Of a stretch of DNA of 32,613 nt, positions 1 to 8,725 are shown piece by piece; the stretch's first letter is position 1; the number at the start of each line of letters is the position of its first letter. The notes beneath the pieces are model-generated. The model was not told where the DNA came from. It was given only the letters and a program-made list of their open reading frames with translations, and ran no database searches. Location of the stretch: contig JABDGV010000012.1 in assembly GCA_013285825.1 (NCBI GenBank), positions 1-32,613 of the forward strand, given 5' to 3'. This DNA comes from Bacteroidota bacterium. Lineage in GTDB: Bacteria > Chlamydiota > Chlamydiia > Chlamydiales > FEN-1388. The translations under genes were made by a program, and so were the position numbers.

Positions 1-1
1 A

Positions 2-1969
2 GTTATAATCTCGCTCGATGGTATTAACACAACCTATACCATCACAAACAAACAGGAAATTAATCCTAAAAGTTTTGCCTTCAATACCAAGGCGGGCATG
101 TGCCCAGACTGTGAAGGTCTTGGAAGTCAATATGGGCTTAATATTTCCTCATTAGGTTTGTCCAAAAAGGCAACCTTCAAAGATATCATCTCCTATTTCT
201 CGCCCTATTTAAGAGCAAAAGAGTATTCGCTCCTTGCCTCCGGCTTTAACGGAACGACTGAATTCTTCCAAGGTTCTAAGAGTGAGGTTGTACTCGATCA
301 GGGACGCTCAAAAATCACCTTTCGTGGTGTGAATAGTGCCTTAGAGCTCTTCTTAAAAGAGATGCGCTTTTCGGAGCTCCTTCCTGAAGCGTGGCTTTTA
401 GCTCTTCATGAACAGACCTGTCCTACCTGCCAAGGTGCACGCATTAATAGTTTGGCTGCCTCCGTAATCATCGACGGCTGCTCGCTTCCCAATTTCTGCA
501 CCATGCCGCTGGATGAATCCTATCGCTGGCTAACAGATCATAAAAGCCTCTTTCAGCAATCTAAATCGCTCATGAGAGCATATGAAGAAGCTGAGAAACG
601 AATTGCATTCCTTAATGAAATAGGCCTTGAGTACCTCTCGCTCCATCGAAGCGCTGCAACGCTTTCTGGCGGAGAAGCGCAAAGGGTCCGACTTGCATCG
701 CAGCTAGGCTTAGGCTTGGGCGGTATTCTTTACGTTCTCGACGAGCCAACCCTCGGCCTCCACCCGATTGATATCGAACGGCTCGTTCTAGCTCTTAAAA
801 AACTCAAAAACCTGAATAATACAGTCATCCTTGTCGAACACGATCCCCAAGTAGTCGAAATTTCCGATCATGTTTTAGAACTTGGACCGGCCTCTGGCAA
901 AGAGGGAGGAAACCTCCTCTTTAAAGGAACGCCAAAAGAGCTCAAAAAAAGCAAGAGCCTGACAGGCTCTTATCTCTTTGAAAAACTGCGCGTTCCTAAA
1001 TCGACTAAGAAATTTCCTAAAGTATTTTCTGTTGAACACGCCTCCTGCCACAATATCTCCAATCTCTCCTGCTCTATCCCAATGAACGCCTTGACAGCCA
1101 TTGTAGGAGTATCTGGATCGGGTAAATCAACCTTTGTATTTGACATTCTGATGAAACAGCTTGAGGGAGATACAATTTTCAATCGAGTCGTAGCCATCGA
1201 TCAAAAACCTATCGGCATGACTGCCCGTTCTGATGTGGCCACTTTTCTAGATCTGATGACCCCGCTGCGTCATTGGTATGGCATGCTGCCGGAAGCCAAA
1301 GCGCGCGGACTCAAGCCGGTAAATTTTTCTACCGCTCACTTAAAAGGCATGTGCACTACCTGCTGGGGCTGGGGTGTTAAACGGATAGAAATGAGCTTTA
1401 TGGCGCCCTTAACGCTCCCCTGTCCAGCCTGTGCAGGAAAACGGTTAAATCCTGCAGCGCTCTCTGTACTCTATAAGGGTAAAAGTCTAGGCGATATCTT
1501 GAAGATGAGCGCCCATGAAGCACTCCCCTATTTTGAACAAATTGCCGGCATCAAAAGACTCCTTGAAACTTTAGAGACGACAGGTCTTGGCTATATTCCA
1601 TTAGGTCAAATGATTCAGACAGTTTCGGGCGGAGAGCTTCAAAGGCTTAAAGTTGCTCGTGAACTTTCGAAAAAAAGAAGAGGTAAAACGCTCTATCTCT
1701 TCGATGAACCAACAGCAGGACTCCATCCTCGAGAAGTAGAGCTGCTCATCGATATCCTCAAAAATTTAGTTACGGAAGGTCAAACAGTTATAGTTGTTGA
1801 ACATAACTTAAATCTGATTGCCGCTTCCGACTATCTTATTGAATTTGGACCAGGAGCGGGAATGTTCGGCGGTAAAATCATCTCGTCAGGAACTGCTTTT
1901 GAGGTTATGAAGAGTAGAGAGTCCCCTACAGGAAAAATGTTAAAGAAATATTCAAAAATAGAAGATTGA
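2..1969 (+). CDS. uvrA: Excinuclease ABC subunit A (UvrA), C-terminal part, 5' end outside window
   Basis: Damage-recognition ATPase of nucleotide excision repair, acting in the cytoplasm with UvrB and UvrC. The frame is open from base 2, so the methionine at 98 is internal. About 655 codons are visible. They begin in the first zinc module (CPDCEGLG, later CPTCQGARI), followed by the first ABC signature (LSGGEAQRVRLASQ, from base 662) and Walker B (LYVLDEPTLGLHP). The second cassette has Walker A GVSGSGKS at 1106-1129, a second zinc module (CTTCWGWG and CPACAGKRLNP), signature VSGGELQRLKVARE and Walker B LYLFDEPTAGLHP. This matches the last two thirds of a standard ~940-residue UvrA. In Chlamydia UvrA is a double-length protein, so this may be the second half of a duplicated one; the window cannot show it. 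The stop overlaps the pknD start. Confidence 0.95.
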   Translation, partial: VIISLDGINTTYTITNKQEINPKSFAFNTKAGMCPDCEGLGSQYGLNISSLGLSKKATFKDIISYFSPYLRAKEYSLLASGFNGTTEFFQGSKSEVVLDQGRSKITFRGVNSALELFLKEMRFSELLPEAWLLALHEQTCPTCQGARINSLAASVIIDGCSLPNFCTMPLDESYRWLTDHKSLFQQSKSLMRAYEEAEKRIAFLNEIGLEYLSLHRSAATLSGGEAQRVRLASQLGLGLGGILYVLDEPTLGLHPIDIERLVLALKKLKNLNNTVILVEHDPQVVEISDHVLELGPASGKEGGNLLFKGTPKELKKSKSLTGSYLFEKLRVPKSTKKFPKVFSVEHASCHNISNLSCSIPMNALTAIVGVSGSGKSTFVFDILMKQLEGDTIFNRVVAIDQKPIGMTARSDVATFLDLMTPLRHWYGMLPEAKARGLKPVNFSTAHLKGMCTTCWGWGVKRIEMSFMAPLTLPCPACAGKRLNPAALSVLYKGKSLGDILKMSAHEALPYFEQIAGIKRLLETLETTGLGYIPLGQMIQTVSGGELQRLKVARELSKKRRGKTLYLFDEPTAGLHPREVELLIDILKNLVTEGQTVIVVEHNLNLIAASDYLIEFGPGAGMFGGKIISSGTAFEVMKSRESPTGKMLKKYSKIED

Positions 1970-4899
1970 TGGATAGCAGTGAAGATACATTAAATATTGT
2001 TTGTCCTATCTGCAAGGCTCATTTTAAGCGCTCAAAATCGCGGCAAATGAAAAAGCCGCTCTTCTATTGTGCCTATTGCGGTGCAAGAATTGAAAAACTA
2101 TCCCCTGCCGACTTTAGTGTATTGCAATTACATGGAACGGTAGAACCACCACCTGATCCTAATCAAATCATTTCTAAACTGGGCAACTATCTGATTTTAA
2201 AAAGCATCGGTAAAGGGGGAATGGGTGAAGTATTTCTTGCTTACGATCAGATCTCAGGGCGAAGGGTTGCACTGAAAAAAATACGGCCTGAGTATGTCGA
2301 CTCGCCAAGGCTCCGAGGAAGATTCTTACGAGAAGCGCGAATTACATCTCAACTCACCCACCCCTCAATCATTCCAATCTACAGTATCCATGACGATGGA
2401 AGCAGCCTCTATTACACGATGCCCTTTGTTGAAGGAAAAACCTTAAGGCAGATTCTCGATACTGCCAAAAAACTCGAAGAGACAGAAGGGGCAAGGCATA
2501 GCGATACTTCAATTCCCACCCTTATGCGAATCTTCTCTAATGTCGTTCAAGCTGTTGCTTATGCGCATGCCAAGGGTGTTCTTCACCGCGATATTAAGCC
2601 AGAAAATATCATGGTTGGAGAGTATGGCCAAGTAATCATCTTAGACTGGGGCCTGACCAAGATTTTGGAGGAAACGGAAGAAGAGTCTCTTGAAGATCTT
2701 CCAGAAGCGTATACTCGAAGATCAAAAATGCTCACAAAGCTTGGGAAAATTGTCGGCACCATTGCCTACATGGCTCCTGAGCGTGCTAAAAAAATGCCTG
2801 CAACTATCCAAACCGATATTTATGCATTAGGAATAATCCTCTATCAAATACTTACTCTCACAATGCCGTTTCAACGGAAAAATCTTGAGGATTTTCAAGC
2901 AAAAAGCCCTCATGAACTGTTAACGCTTCCTGAGGTTCGTGCGCCGTATAGAGATGTGCCTCCACATCTATCAGAAATAATCAAACAGTGTTTAGCGGCA
3001 AACCCAATCGATCGCTACAAGACGTGCGATGAGCTATTAAAGCATGTTGAGAGCTACCTTGAAGGAAGATCGGAATGGTTCTTTTCCAAGCGCCTTTCCG
3101 TTGCTTGTAAAGAGGATTGGGAGTTTCAAGAACATGTGCTCATTGCCGAACATCCTGCTATCACTCGAGGAGCTGAGACTGCTGATTGGGTCAGCCTTAT
3201 GGTCTCTAAAGATTCATTCGCAGAAAATATCCGCATTGAATGTACTGTACAACTAGGGACCACCTCTCAAGGAATCGGTCTGCTTGTCTCTATCCCAGAA
3301 GCTATCGATCGAATCCATCTAACGGAGGGATTCTTTCTTTGGCTTGCTTCCAAGAAAAGCAGCTCAAAAACAAGGCTGACACGATCATCTGTAACTGTTG
3401 TTGAAGATGATGAATTTATCTTAGAGAGCTCAAAACCCTACAAGATTCGCTTGGAAACCGTCTCGAATCACCTCTCCGTGTACATTAATGATCGAATCAT
3501 CATGCAGTATACAAGCTATACACCTCTTCTTGGAACACATGTGGGCGTGCTCTCTAAAGACGGCGACTTTACATTTGAAAATGGACTGAATATTTTCATC
3601 GGCAGTGAAAACCTCTCTGTAAGCTGCCTATCTGTCCCGGATGCTTTCCTTGCTAGCCGAGACTTCGATCGAGCTCTAAGTGAATATAGACGAATTGGCA
3701 CGGTCTTTACGGGACATGCTGAGGGCCGAGAAGCGCTCTTTCGGGCAGGTGTTGCACTCTTAGAGCAGGCAAAAGAGAGCCAAAATAAACAGACATTGCT
3801 CGATCTTTCCTCAACTGAGTTTGAAAAGCTCAGAAATACTCCAGGAGCGCCGCTTGAATATCTTGGCAAGGCACTCATCTATGAATCTGAAACCGACTTT
3901 ATAGAGGAGGCAAAATGTTTAGAGCTTGCTTTACGCCGCTACCCTAAACATCCTCTTCTTCCCATCTTTGCAGAACAAATTATATTGAGAATGCATGAGA
4001 CGACCCGCGTCAATCGAAAAGCCGCCTACTATTTCATCCTTCTTGCAGCTCGTTATCTTCCCAAATTAAGCCGTACAAGTTGGTCCCTGAGCGTTTTTGA
4101 AAGCTTGAAAAAGCACTGGGAAGAGCCGCCCTTTTTCTGTTCAAAGGATCTTGATAAAGAAGATGAAAGGCACGCCTTTTGCATTAAACTTGCCTTCTGG
4201 CTGCAACGACCGCATACCATCCAAGAAATTATTTCCGACCTCGTACGGCTTCCTGTTCTGCCAGTCTCGCTTATCTTCGATGCACTCTATCTTTTGAGAC
4301 TTATGAATGAAGAGCATCTCTTCAGCAAAGCTTTGACGGAAGTTCGATCCCATTTTTCAGACCATGAACGAGAAAAGCATAAAGAGTGTTTTTCCCTAAT
4401 AGCTCTTACTGATATTCCAACAGTCACCGAAAGTACTCCTCGACTTGAACAGATTCTCTATCTTTTGCTTCAACATAAACCTGTAACTCAAACATTTCCT
4501 CTCGGCATATCTGAACCATTTGCAGCCTTTCTAGCAGCAAAGTGGATTGAGCAAAACCAATTCGATAAGGTACGCGAAATATTCTCACAATTTGACAAAA
4601 CACGCTGCATGAACGAAAACTCGCCGCTCTTTTTCCCATATGGCTGTCTGATAGCGCATGAACAGGGAATCGATGCTGCAAAAGCTCATTTTAGCACTCT
4701 TTTTGATACGGCATTTCCCAGATCCTACCTACTAGGCGCGCACTTCATCAACGGCACGCTCTCCCTTCGGTCCAACTGGTTAAACCAATCCTTTTGGTGC
4801 GAAAAAGATGAGCTTGTACGTCAGCTCAAGCTCTTTGATGCATCCTCAAAAACCTCTTCCTACTACCAGCGCTTCAAAGACCTCTGCAAAAATAGCTAA
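1969..4899 (+). CDS. pknD: PknD-like Ser/Thr protein kinase with N-terminal zinc ribbon
   Basis: Hanks-type kinase of 976 residues. A TTG precedes the ATG at 1969; the ATG is preferred because it forms a TGATG overlap with the uvrA stop. Residues 12-45 hold two Cys pairs (CPIC and CAYC), a probable zinc ribbon. The kinase domain starts near 70 with glycine loop GKGGMGEVFLAYD, Lys103 in VALK, catalytic loop HRDIKPEN (206-213), metal-binding DWG at 226-228 instead of the usual DFG, and GTIAYMAPERA. After the kinase comes a region with the look of a concanavalin/LamG-like beta sandwich (about 405-540), then helical TPR-like sequence to the end. This order and length agree with chlamydial PknD (about 930 residues). 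Its substrates are unknown. I see no clear transmembrane segment. The zinc ribbon is not a feature I recall from C. trachomatis PknD. Confidence 0.85.
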   Translation: MDSSEDTLNIVCPICKAHFKRSKSRQMKKPLFYCAYCGARIEKLSPADFSVLQLHGTVEPPPDPNQIISKLGNYLILKSIGKGGMGEVFLAYDQISGRRVALKKIRPEYVDSPRLRGRFLREARITSQLTHPSIIPIYSIHDDGSSLYYTMPFVEGKTLRQILDTAKKLEETEGARHSDTSIPTLMRIFSNVVQAVAYAHAKGVLHRDIKPENIMVGEYGQVIILDWGLTKILEETEEESLEDLPEAYTRRSKMLTKLGKIVGTIAYMAPERAKKMPATIQTDIYALGIILYQILTLTMPFQRKNLEDFQAKSPHELLTLPEVRAPYRDVPPHLSEIIKQCLAANPIDRYKTCDELLKHVESYLEGRSEWFFSKRLSVACKEDWEFQEHVLIAEHPAITRGAETADWVSLMVSKDSFAENIRIECTVQLGTTSQGIGLLVSIPEAIDRIHLTEGFFLWLASKKSSSKTRLTRSSVTVVEDDEFILESSKPYKIRLETVSNHLSVYINDRIIMQYTSYTPLLGTHVGVLSKDGDFTFENGLNIFIGSENLSVSCLSVPDAFLASRDFDRALSEYRRIGTVFTGHAEGREALFRAGVALLEQAKESQNKQTLLDLSSTEFEKLRNTPGAPLEYLGKALIYESETDFIEEAKCLELALRRYPKHPLLPIFAEQIILRMHETTRVNRKAAYYFILLAARYLPKLSRTSWSLSVFESLKKHWEEPPFFCSKDLDKEDERHAFCIKLAFWLQRPHTIQEIISDLVRLPVLPVSLIFDALYLLRLMNEEHLFSKALTEVRSHFSDHEREKHKECFSLIALTDIPTVTESTPRLEQILYLLLQHKPVTQTFPLGISEPFAAFLAAKWIEQNQFDKVREIFSQFDKTRCMNENSPLFFPYGCLIAHEQGIDAAKAHFSTLFDTAFPRSYLLGAHFINGTLSLRSNWLNQSFWCEKDELVRQLKLFDASSKTSSYYQRFKDLCKNS

Positions 4900-4926
4900 T
4901 TTCTAATAAAAATTAAAGATATATGG

Positions 4927-5892
4927 CTATCCAAACGTATGTGCAGGGGCGGATGGAGGTGTGAGTAATCGTATGCCGATATCTACGATTTTTTCTTTGA
5001 TTTTGACAGCTAAACATTTGGAATTTGGATCGAAAATATCATCATTCAACAAGAACTTTTGATAAGCTTGAATTGCCCCCCAGCATACTCCACTCATACC
5101 CATTACAAGCGATCCAAGCAAAGGCATAAATGGAACAGCTAGGAAAAGAATTTCTCCTACAATGGAGATAATGCTTAAAACTACGCTTGCAAGGCTTAAA
5201 GAGAATTTGAGGGTTACTCGCTGGTTCATTTTTTTGTAAAATTCTTTAACCTCGTCTAAAGACCCTGCCACTTTTCTTTGCACTTTCTCAATTAACGAAT
5301 CAACTCTTGCTGCAATCTTGCATTGTTTGGAAAGGCCTAGAACTTGTTGTACATCTTTAAGATTGAGCGTTTTAAGCCTTGTGAGCTGCTGCAATGCTCC
5401 ATCGTGATCTTGAAGCTTCTTAGAGCCGCTTTTAATCACAGAAAACGCTTTTGACATTTTACAGGCATCCCAACCCTCAAGTGCGAGCTTAATACCCGAA
5501 AAAAATGGGAAAATGTACTGAAGCCATGGAATCGAAGGAATATTTTTGATAACTTTAAACAGCTTGAGGGCAAAAATAGAGCTGAAGACATTTCCTACGA
5601 GAAGCCCAGCCTCTGCAATTGCATTCAACAGGGCCCTGCACATGATATCCAATCTTTTAGCATTAATCATGGTGATGAGATTTTCAGTGATCATCTTTAT
5701 TCGGTAGGGAACAATACAGAGGTTGACTATCTGAAACCCTTCGATGTTATCGATCACCTTTCCAGCAATTTTTGAAATAGAGGAACTCTTTGCATCAGAT
5801 GGAACTGGAAAATTCGAAATTGGAATTGCGTGAAGAGGAACACTCATCCTATATGCATAGGGATCATCAAAAGCATCTATCTTGGTCGACAT
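4927..5892 (-). CDS. Hypothetical protein with paired hydrophobic segments, candidate inclusion-membrane-type protein
   Basis: I do not recognise a named family. The 321-residue product has two hydrophobic pairs: about 92-108 with 118-137, and a stronger pair at 229-252 and 255-277 separated by only a few residues. Such closely spaced (bilobed) hydrophobic segments are the hallmark used to predict chlamydial inclusion membrane (Inc) proteins, which are type III secreted and inserted in the vacuole membrane. A charged helical stretch (150-225) sits between the pairs. There is no cleavable signal peptide. The ATG lies at 5890-5892, with AAGAAG some 9 bases upstream as a modest ribosome site. 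It is transcribed divergently from the repeat protein at 6101 across an AT-rich spacer. It could equally be an ordinary inner-membrane protein. Confidence 0.7.
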   Translation of the reverse strand: MSTKIDAFDDPYAYRMSVPLHAIPISNFPVPSDAKSSSISKIAGKVIDNIEGFQIVNLCIVPYRIKMITENLITMINAKRLDIMCRALLNAIAEAGLLVGNVFSSIFALKLFKVIKNIPSIPWLQYIFPFFSGIKLALEGWDACKMSKAFSVIKSGSKKLQDHDGALQQLTRLKTLNLKDVQQVLGLSKQCKIAARVDSLIEKVQRKVAGSLDEVKEFYKKMNQRVTLKFSLSLASVVLSIISIVGEILFLAVPFMPLLGSLVMGMSGVCWGAIQAYQKFLLNDDIFDPNSKCLAVKIKEKIVDIGIRLLTPPSAPAHTFG

Positions 5893-6100
5893 AGTCTTAA
5901 TAACTTCTTAATTTATGGAAATACTATAGGATGTGAGAAATTATATATAAATGACTATCTTATCCTTTTATAACTTATTACTTTCTTTACAAATCAGTTT
6001 AAGCTAAGAAATTCTATTTGCCTAATTTTAAACAGCTCATTACAATTTCAAGGGTGACCAAATTGCCTATGTACATATGGCAAATAAAAAAGGACTTCAT

Positions 6101-6808
6101 ATGATCATTGATAAAGTACTTACCTTAGCAGAACAAACCAAAACTCCTCAGTATCTTCCAGGAGTTTCAACTATTACCGCACCAGCTTACTATGCAGTAG
6201 GCCTTGCAGGTTTAGTAGAATCAATTGCCCGCACCATCTTCCATGCAATTGCAGCTCTTGTCTGCAAAATTAAGAAAGATGAAGCAGGCGAGAAGAACAA
6301 CATCGCTTTGAGAGATGCAGCATTTAAGAATGTTCAGCGCTCATTTGTAGTAATGGCTCGCTCAGCGATTAGCGTTCTCCCATTCGTTGGTAACTACCTT
6401 CTCTATTATATCGACAGCGAGAAAGCGAAAGCTAAACTTGCTAAGACTATCACTCAAAAAGATACTCGTATCCAACAGCTTCAAGAGAGACTCAACAAGT
6501 ATGAGCCTGAAGTAGTTGTTGTTGAAGAGAAAAAAGACGCAGTTGTAGTTGAAGAGAAAAAAGACGTAGTTGTTGTTGAAGAGAAGAAAGACGCAGTTGT
6601 TGTTGAAGAGAAGAAAGACGCAATTGTAATTGAAGAGAAAAAAGACGGAGTTGTTGTTGAAGAGAAGATTATCTCTATCGACCCAAATTCTCCTGAATTT
6701 GCTGGTATGACTCCAAACACAAAAGCGAAAGAGATTGCAAAGCGTACACACGCTATGGAAACTCGATCGATGACAAATCTCAAACAAGCAGAAGAGAAAG
6801 CAGTTTAA
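6101..6808 (+). CDS. Hypothetical protein with six 9-residue charged tandem repeats
   Basis: Unrecognised protein of 235 residues. An ATG lies in frame at 6077, but the one at 6101 is preferred because AAGGA at 6090-6094 sits six bases before it. The N-terminal half is mildly hydrophobic (about 22-55 and 80-103). A short coiled-coil-like helix follows (about 106-133). Residues 138-191 are six copies of a nine-residue unit of consensus (V/A/G)VVVEEKKD, and a basic, polar tail ends the protein. Alternating Val and Glu/Lys runs suggest an elongated, exposed segment. The layout resembles lineage-restricted chlamydial proteins that may be secreted, but no secretion signal can be read with confidence. 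Its stop codon directly abuts the stop of the convergent mutase gene. Confidence 0.7.
   Translation: MIIDKVLTLAEQTKTPQYLPGVSTITAPAYYAVGLAGLVESIARTIFHAIAALVCKIKKDEAGEKNNIALRDAAFKNVQRSFVVMARSAISVLPFVGNYLLYYIDSEKAKAKLAKTITQKDTRIQQLQERLNKYEPEVVVVEEKKDAVVVEEKKDVVVVEEKKDAVVVEEKKDAIVIEEKKDGVVVEEKIISIDPNSPEFAGMTPNTKAKEIAKRTHAMETRSMTNLKQAEEKAV
6512..6673 (+). repeat. 27-bp in-frame tandem repeat, six copies
   Basis: Six consecutive 27-base units encode (V/A/G)VVVEEKKD. Base differences are mostly silent or conservative (GTT/GTA, AAA/AAG, Val/Ile/Ala), and the final copy is degenerate (EEKII). There are no spacers, so this is a coding minisatellite able to change copy number by slippage. Confidence 0.9.
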
Positions 6809-8491
6809 TTAAAGCTGTAATCTTTTTCGAATGTCTTGTTCGAGCTGAGACAGGCGTGCATCGCACGCCTGCTCAGTATCTTCTCGAGTCATAATATATA
6901 TTTTCACTTTCGGTTCGGTCCCTGATGGGCGGACAATCACCCTTCCCTCATTTTCAAGAGTATAGATAAGCACATCAGATCGTGGCAAATCAGAACCAGT
7001 TTTCAAGAGGTCCTGGGAAGCTACTACTTTTTGTCCTGCAAAGGGTTGAAGAGGGTTAGCTCTAAAAGACTCCATGAGCAATTTCATTGCCTCTCTGCCC
7101 TCTTTCGTCTCTGGAAAGCCATGATTAATAAGGCGCTCTTTATAGACTCCATACTCCTTCCAAATACGCTTAAGTTCGTTATAGAGTGTACTTGAAGACT
7201 CTTTTGCAGCAGCTGCAATTTCAACTAAGAGCCGAGCCGCAACAATAGCGTCCTTATCGCGTGTGTGGGTTCCATACAAAGTTCCATACGCCTCTTCTCC
7301 TCCCAAAACGAAATGGGGAGATCCGGGCACCTTTTCCCAAGCATTAATCTTTTCTACAAAGTACTTGAAACCGGGTAGAACTTCGAGCAGCACGACCCCA
7401 TACTTTTTACAAATTGCATCAATGAGGGGCGTAGTAACAATTGATTTAATGACTACAGGACCTTTTGGCATTTTGTTCTGTGTAGAAAGGATGCGTAGAA
7501 CATACTCAGTCATGAGAGTAAAAATCTCATTACCGTTGAGAGTGTGTGCAGCTTCTCCCACACGGCAAACAGATCCAAGCCGATCGGCGTCAGGATCTGT
7601 TGCAATGAAGAGATCATACTTTTCTGAAAGCAGCCTTTCTTTGCCAAGTTGAAGGGAAGCTTCTTCTTCAGGATTTGGGCTTGTAGTTGTTGGAAACTTG
7701 CCATCTAAAGCTCTTTGCTCATGAACAAAAGAGAAGTTTGTTATCCCAATTCGCTCCAATGCCTCCTGCATAACGGTTCCACCCGCACCATGAAGGTTTG
7801 AGTAGAGCACCTTCAGATCACTTTTTTTAAGGCATTCTGGCTGAAGCGGAGGGGGAAGTGCGTCGAGATATTGTTTATCGATGTTAATCAATTGGATGAG
7901 GGGCGAAGAAAGCGGAGCTCGAACGACCTCATCCGGCCCCTTAATTGCATGATATTCCTTCATGATCCCAGTGTCGTGAGGCGGTAGTACCTGGCCGCCA
8001 TCAGCCCAGTAGACCTTATATCCATTATACTGAGGGGGATTATGAGACGCTGTGATCATGATGGCAGAGGTTGCATGATAGAATCTACAGGCAAAAGAGA
8101 TCATCGGAGCAGGCCTCAAACCGTCAAAAAGATAGGCAGTAAACCCCGCTCCTGCAATAACCCGGGCACACTCTTGAGCAAACTCGAAGGAGTAGTTGCG
8201 GGAGTCATACCCAATCACCACAGAGTGCTTCTTTCTAGCTTCAACTTTTCGAATGTAGTTCACAAGCGCTTGAGTCGCCATACCCACGGTAGAAATATTC
8301 ATCCGGTTGGTGCCAATGCCCATAAGACCGCGCATGCCGCCCGTCCCAAAGCTCAATGAAGTATAAAAGGCGTTTTCCAAACTCGAAGGATCGCTATCAA
8401 GAGCTTTTCTTAATTCATGTTTCATTGACTCATCAATAGAACTTGCAAGCCAAATAGCAATTTGATCAAAAGCTTGAGGGCTAAGTGTCAT
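6809..8491 (-). CDS. Phosphoglucomutase/phosphomannomutase family protein
   Basis: Cytoplasmic alpha-D-phosphohexomutase interconverting sugar 1- and 6-phosphates. The 560-residue product has all four family loops: the phosphoserine loop TASHNPPQYNGYK (Ser149), the metal loop DPDADR (299-304), the sugar loop GGEEAYG (397-403) and the phosphate loop RPSGTEPK (521-528). Length and the GGEEAYG loop fit the long phosphoglucomutase subgroup (PgcA / eukaryotic PGM2-like) better than the ~450-residue GlmM group. Chlamydia species carry a long member of this kind as well as a GlmM-like one. The start is well set by AGGAGG four bases before ATG. Likely roles are glycogen and sugar-nucleotide supply; sugar specificity cannot be read from the motifs. 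Confidence 0.9.
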   Translation of the reverse strand: MTLSPQAFDQIAIWLASSIDESMKHELRKALDSDPSSLENAFYTSLSFGTGGMRGLMGIGTNRMNISTVGMATQALVNYIRKVEARKKHSVVIGYDSRNYSFEFAQECARVIAGAGFTAYLFDGLRPAPMISFACRFYHATSAIMITASHNPPQYNGYKVYWADGGQVLPPHDTGIMKEYHAIKGPDEVVRAPLSSPLIQLINIDKQYLDALPPPLQPECLKKSDLKVLYSNLHGAGGTVMQEALERIGITNFSFVHEQRALDGKFPTTTSPNPEEEASLQLGKERLLSEKYDLFIATDPDADRLGSVCRVGEAAHTLNGNEIFTLMTEYVLRILSTQNKMPKGPVVIKSIVTTPLIDAICKKYGVVLLEVLPGFKYFVEKINAWEKVPGSPHFVLGGEEAYGTLYGTHTRDKDAIVAARLLVEIAAAAKESSSTLYNELKRIWKEYGVYKERLINHGFPETKEGREAMKLLMESFRANPLQPFAGQKVVASQDLLKTGSDLPRSDVLIYTLENEGRVIVRPSGTEPKVKIYIMTREDTEQACDARLSQLEQDIRKRLQL

Positions 8492-8533
8492 TTCGCCTCC
8501 TAGGTGAGCTGAAGAGGTATATTTTTATTATTC

Positions 8534-8605
8534 ACCACAGAGTTCACAGAGCACACAGAGATTTCAAAGATCATTCCTCTCTGTGTGTTCTGTGATCTCT
8601 GTGGT
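8534..8605. repeat. Imperfect inverted repeat with 9-base internal period (element 1)
   Basis: The left arm (8534-8560) is three 9-mers, ACCACAGAG, TTCACAGAG and CACACAGAG. The right arm (8579-8605) is the complement of ACCACAGAG, ATCACAGAA and CACACAGAG. The loop is 18 bases. It lies between the divergent mutase and rdgB starts. Element 2 at 18627-18723 shares the design. Confidence 0.85.
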
Positions 8606-8678
8606 AGATAGTAATCATGTGCTCTATCAGCACAATATTAACATCATGAATTCAGTATGCGGATTTTGACAAGTAGTC

Positions 8679-8707
8679 TTGTTTGAGCAAGCGCTTTCAG
8701 ATATAAT
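8679..8707 (+). promoter_or_regulatory. Sigma70/66-type promoter for rdgB-rnz
   Basis: TTGTTT at 8679-8684 and a perfect TATAAT at 8702-8707 are separated by 17 bases. Transcription would start near 8714, giving a very short leader that includes AAGAGG just before the ATG at 8726. Confidence 0.6.
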
Positions 8708-8725
8708 GGATCGCAAGAGGTTTTC

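Noticed and set aside
6512..6673. CRISPR array
   Set aside because: The repeats are directly contiguous with no spacers, in frame and coding.
6362..6787. Long antisense ORFs (141 and 100 codons) over the repeat protein
   Set aside because: They arise from the low-complexity repeat read backwards (poly-Phe/Asn/Ser). They have no ribosome site and no plausible protein character.
8606..8678. tRNA or small RNA gene in the mutase/rdgB spacer
   Set aside because: Only a short GTGCT/AGCAC stem is visible. There is no cloverleaf, T-loop motif or terminator.
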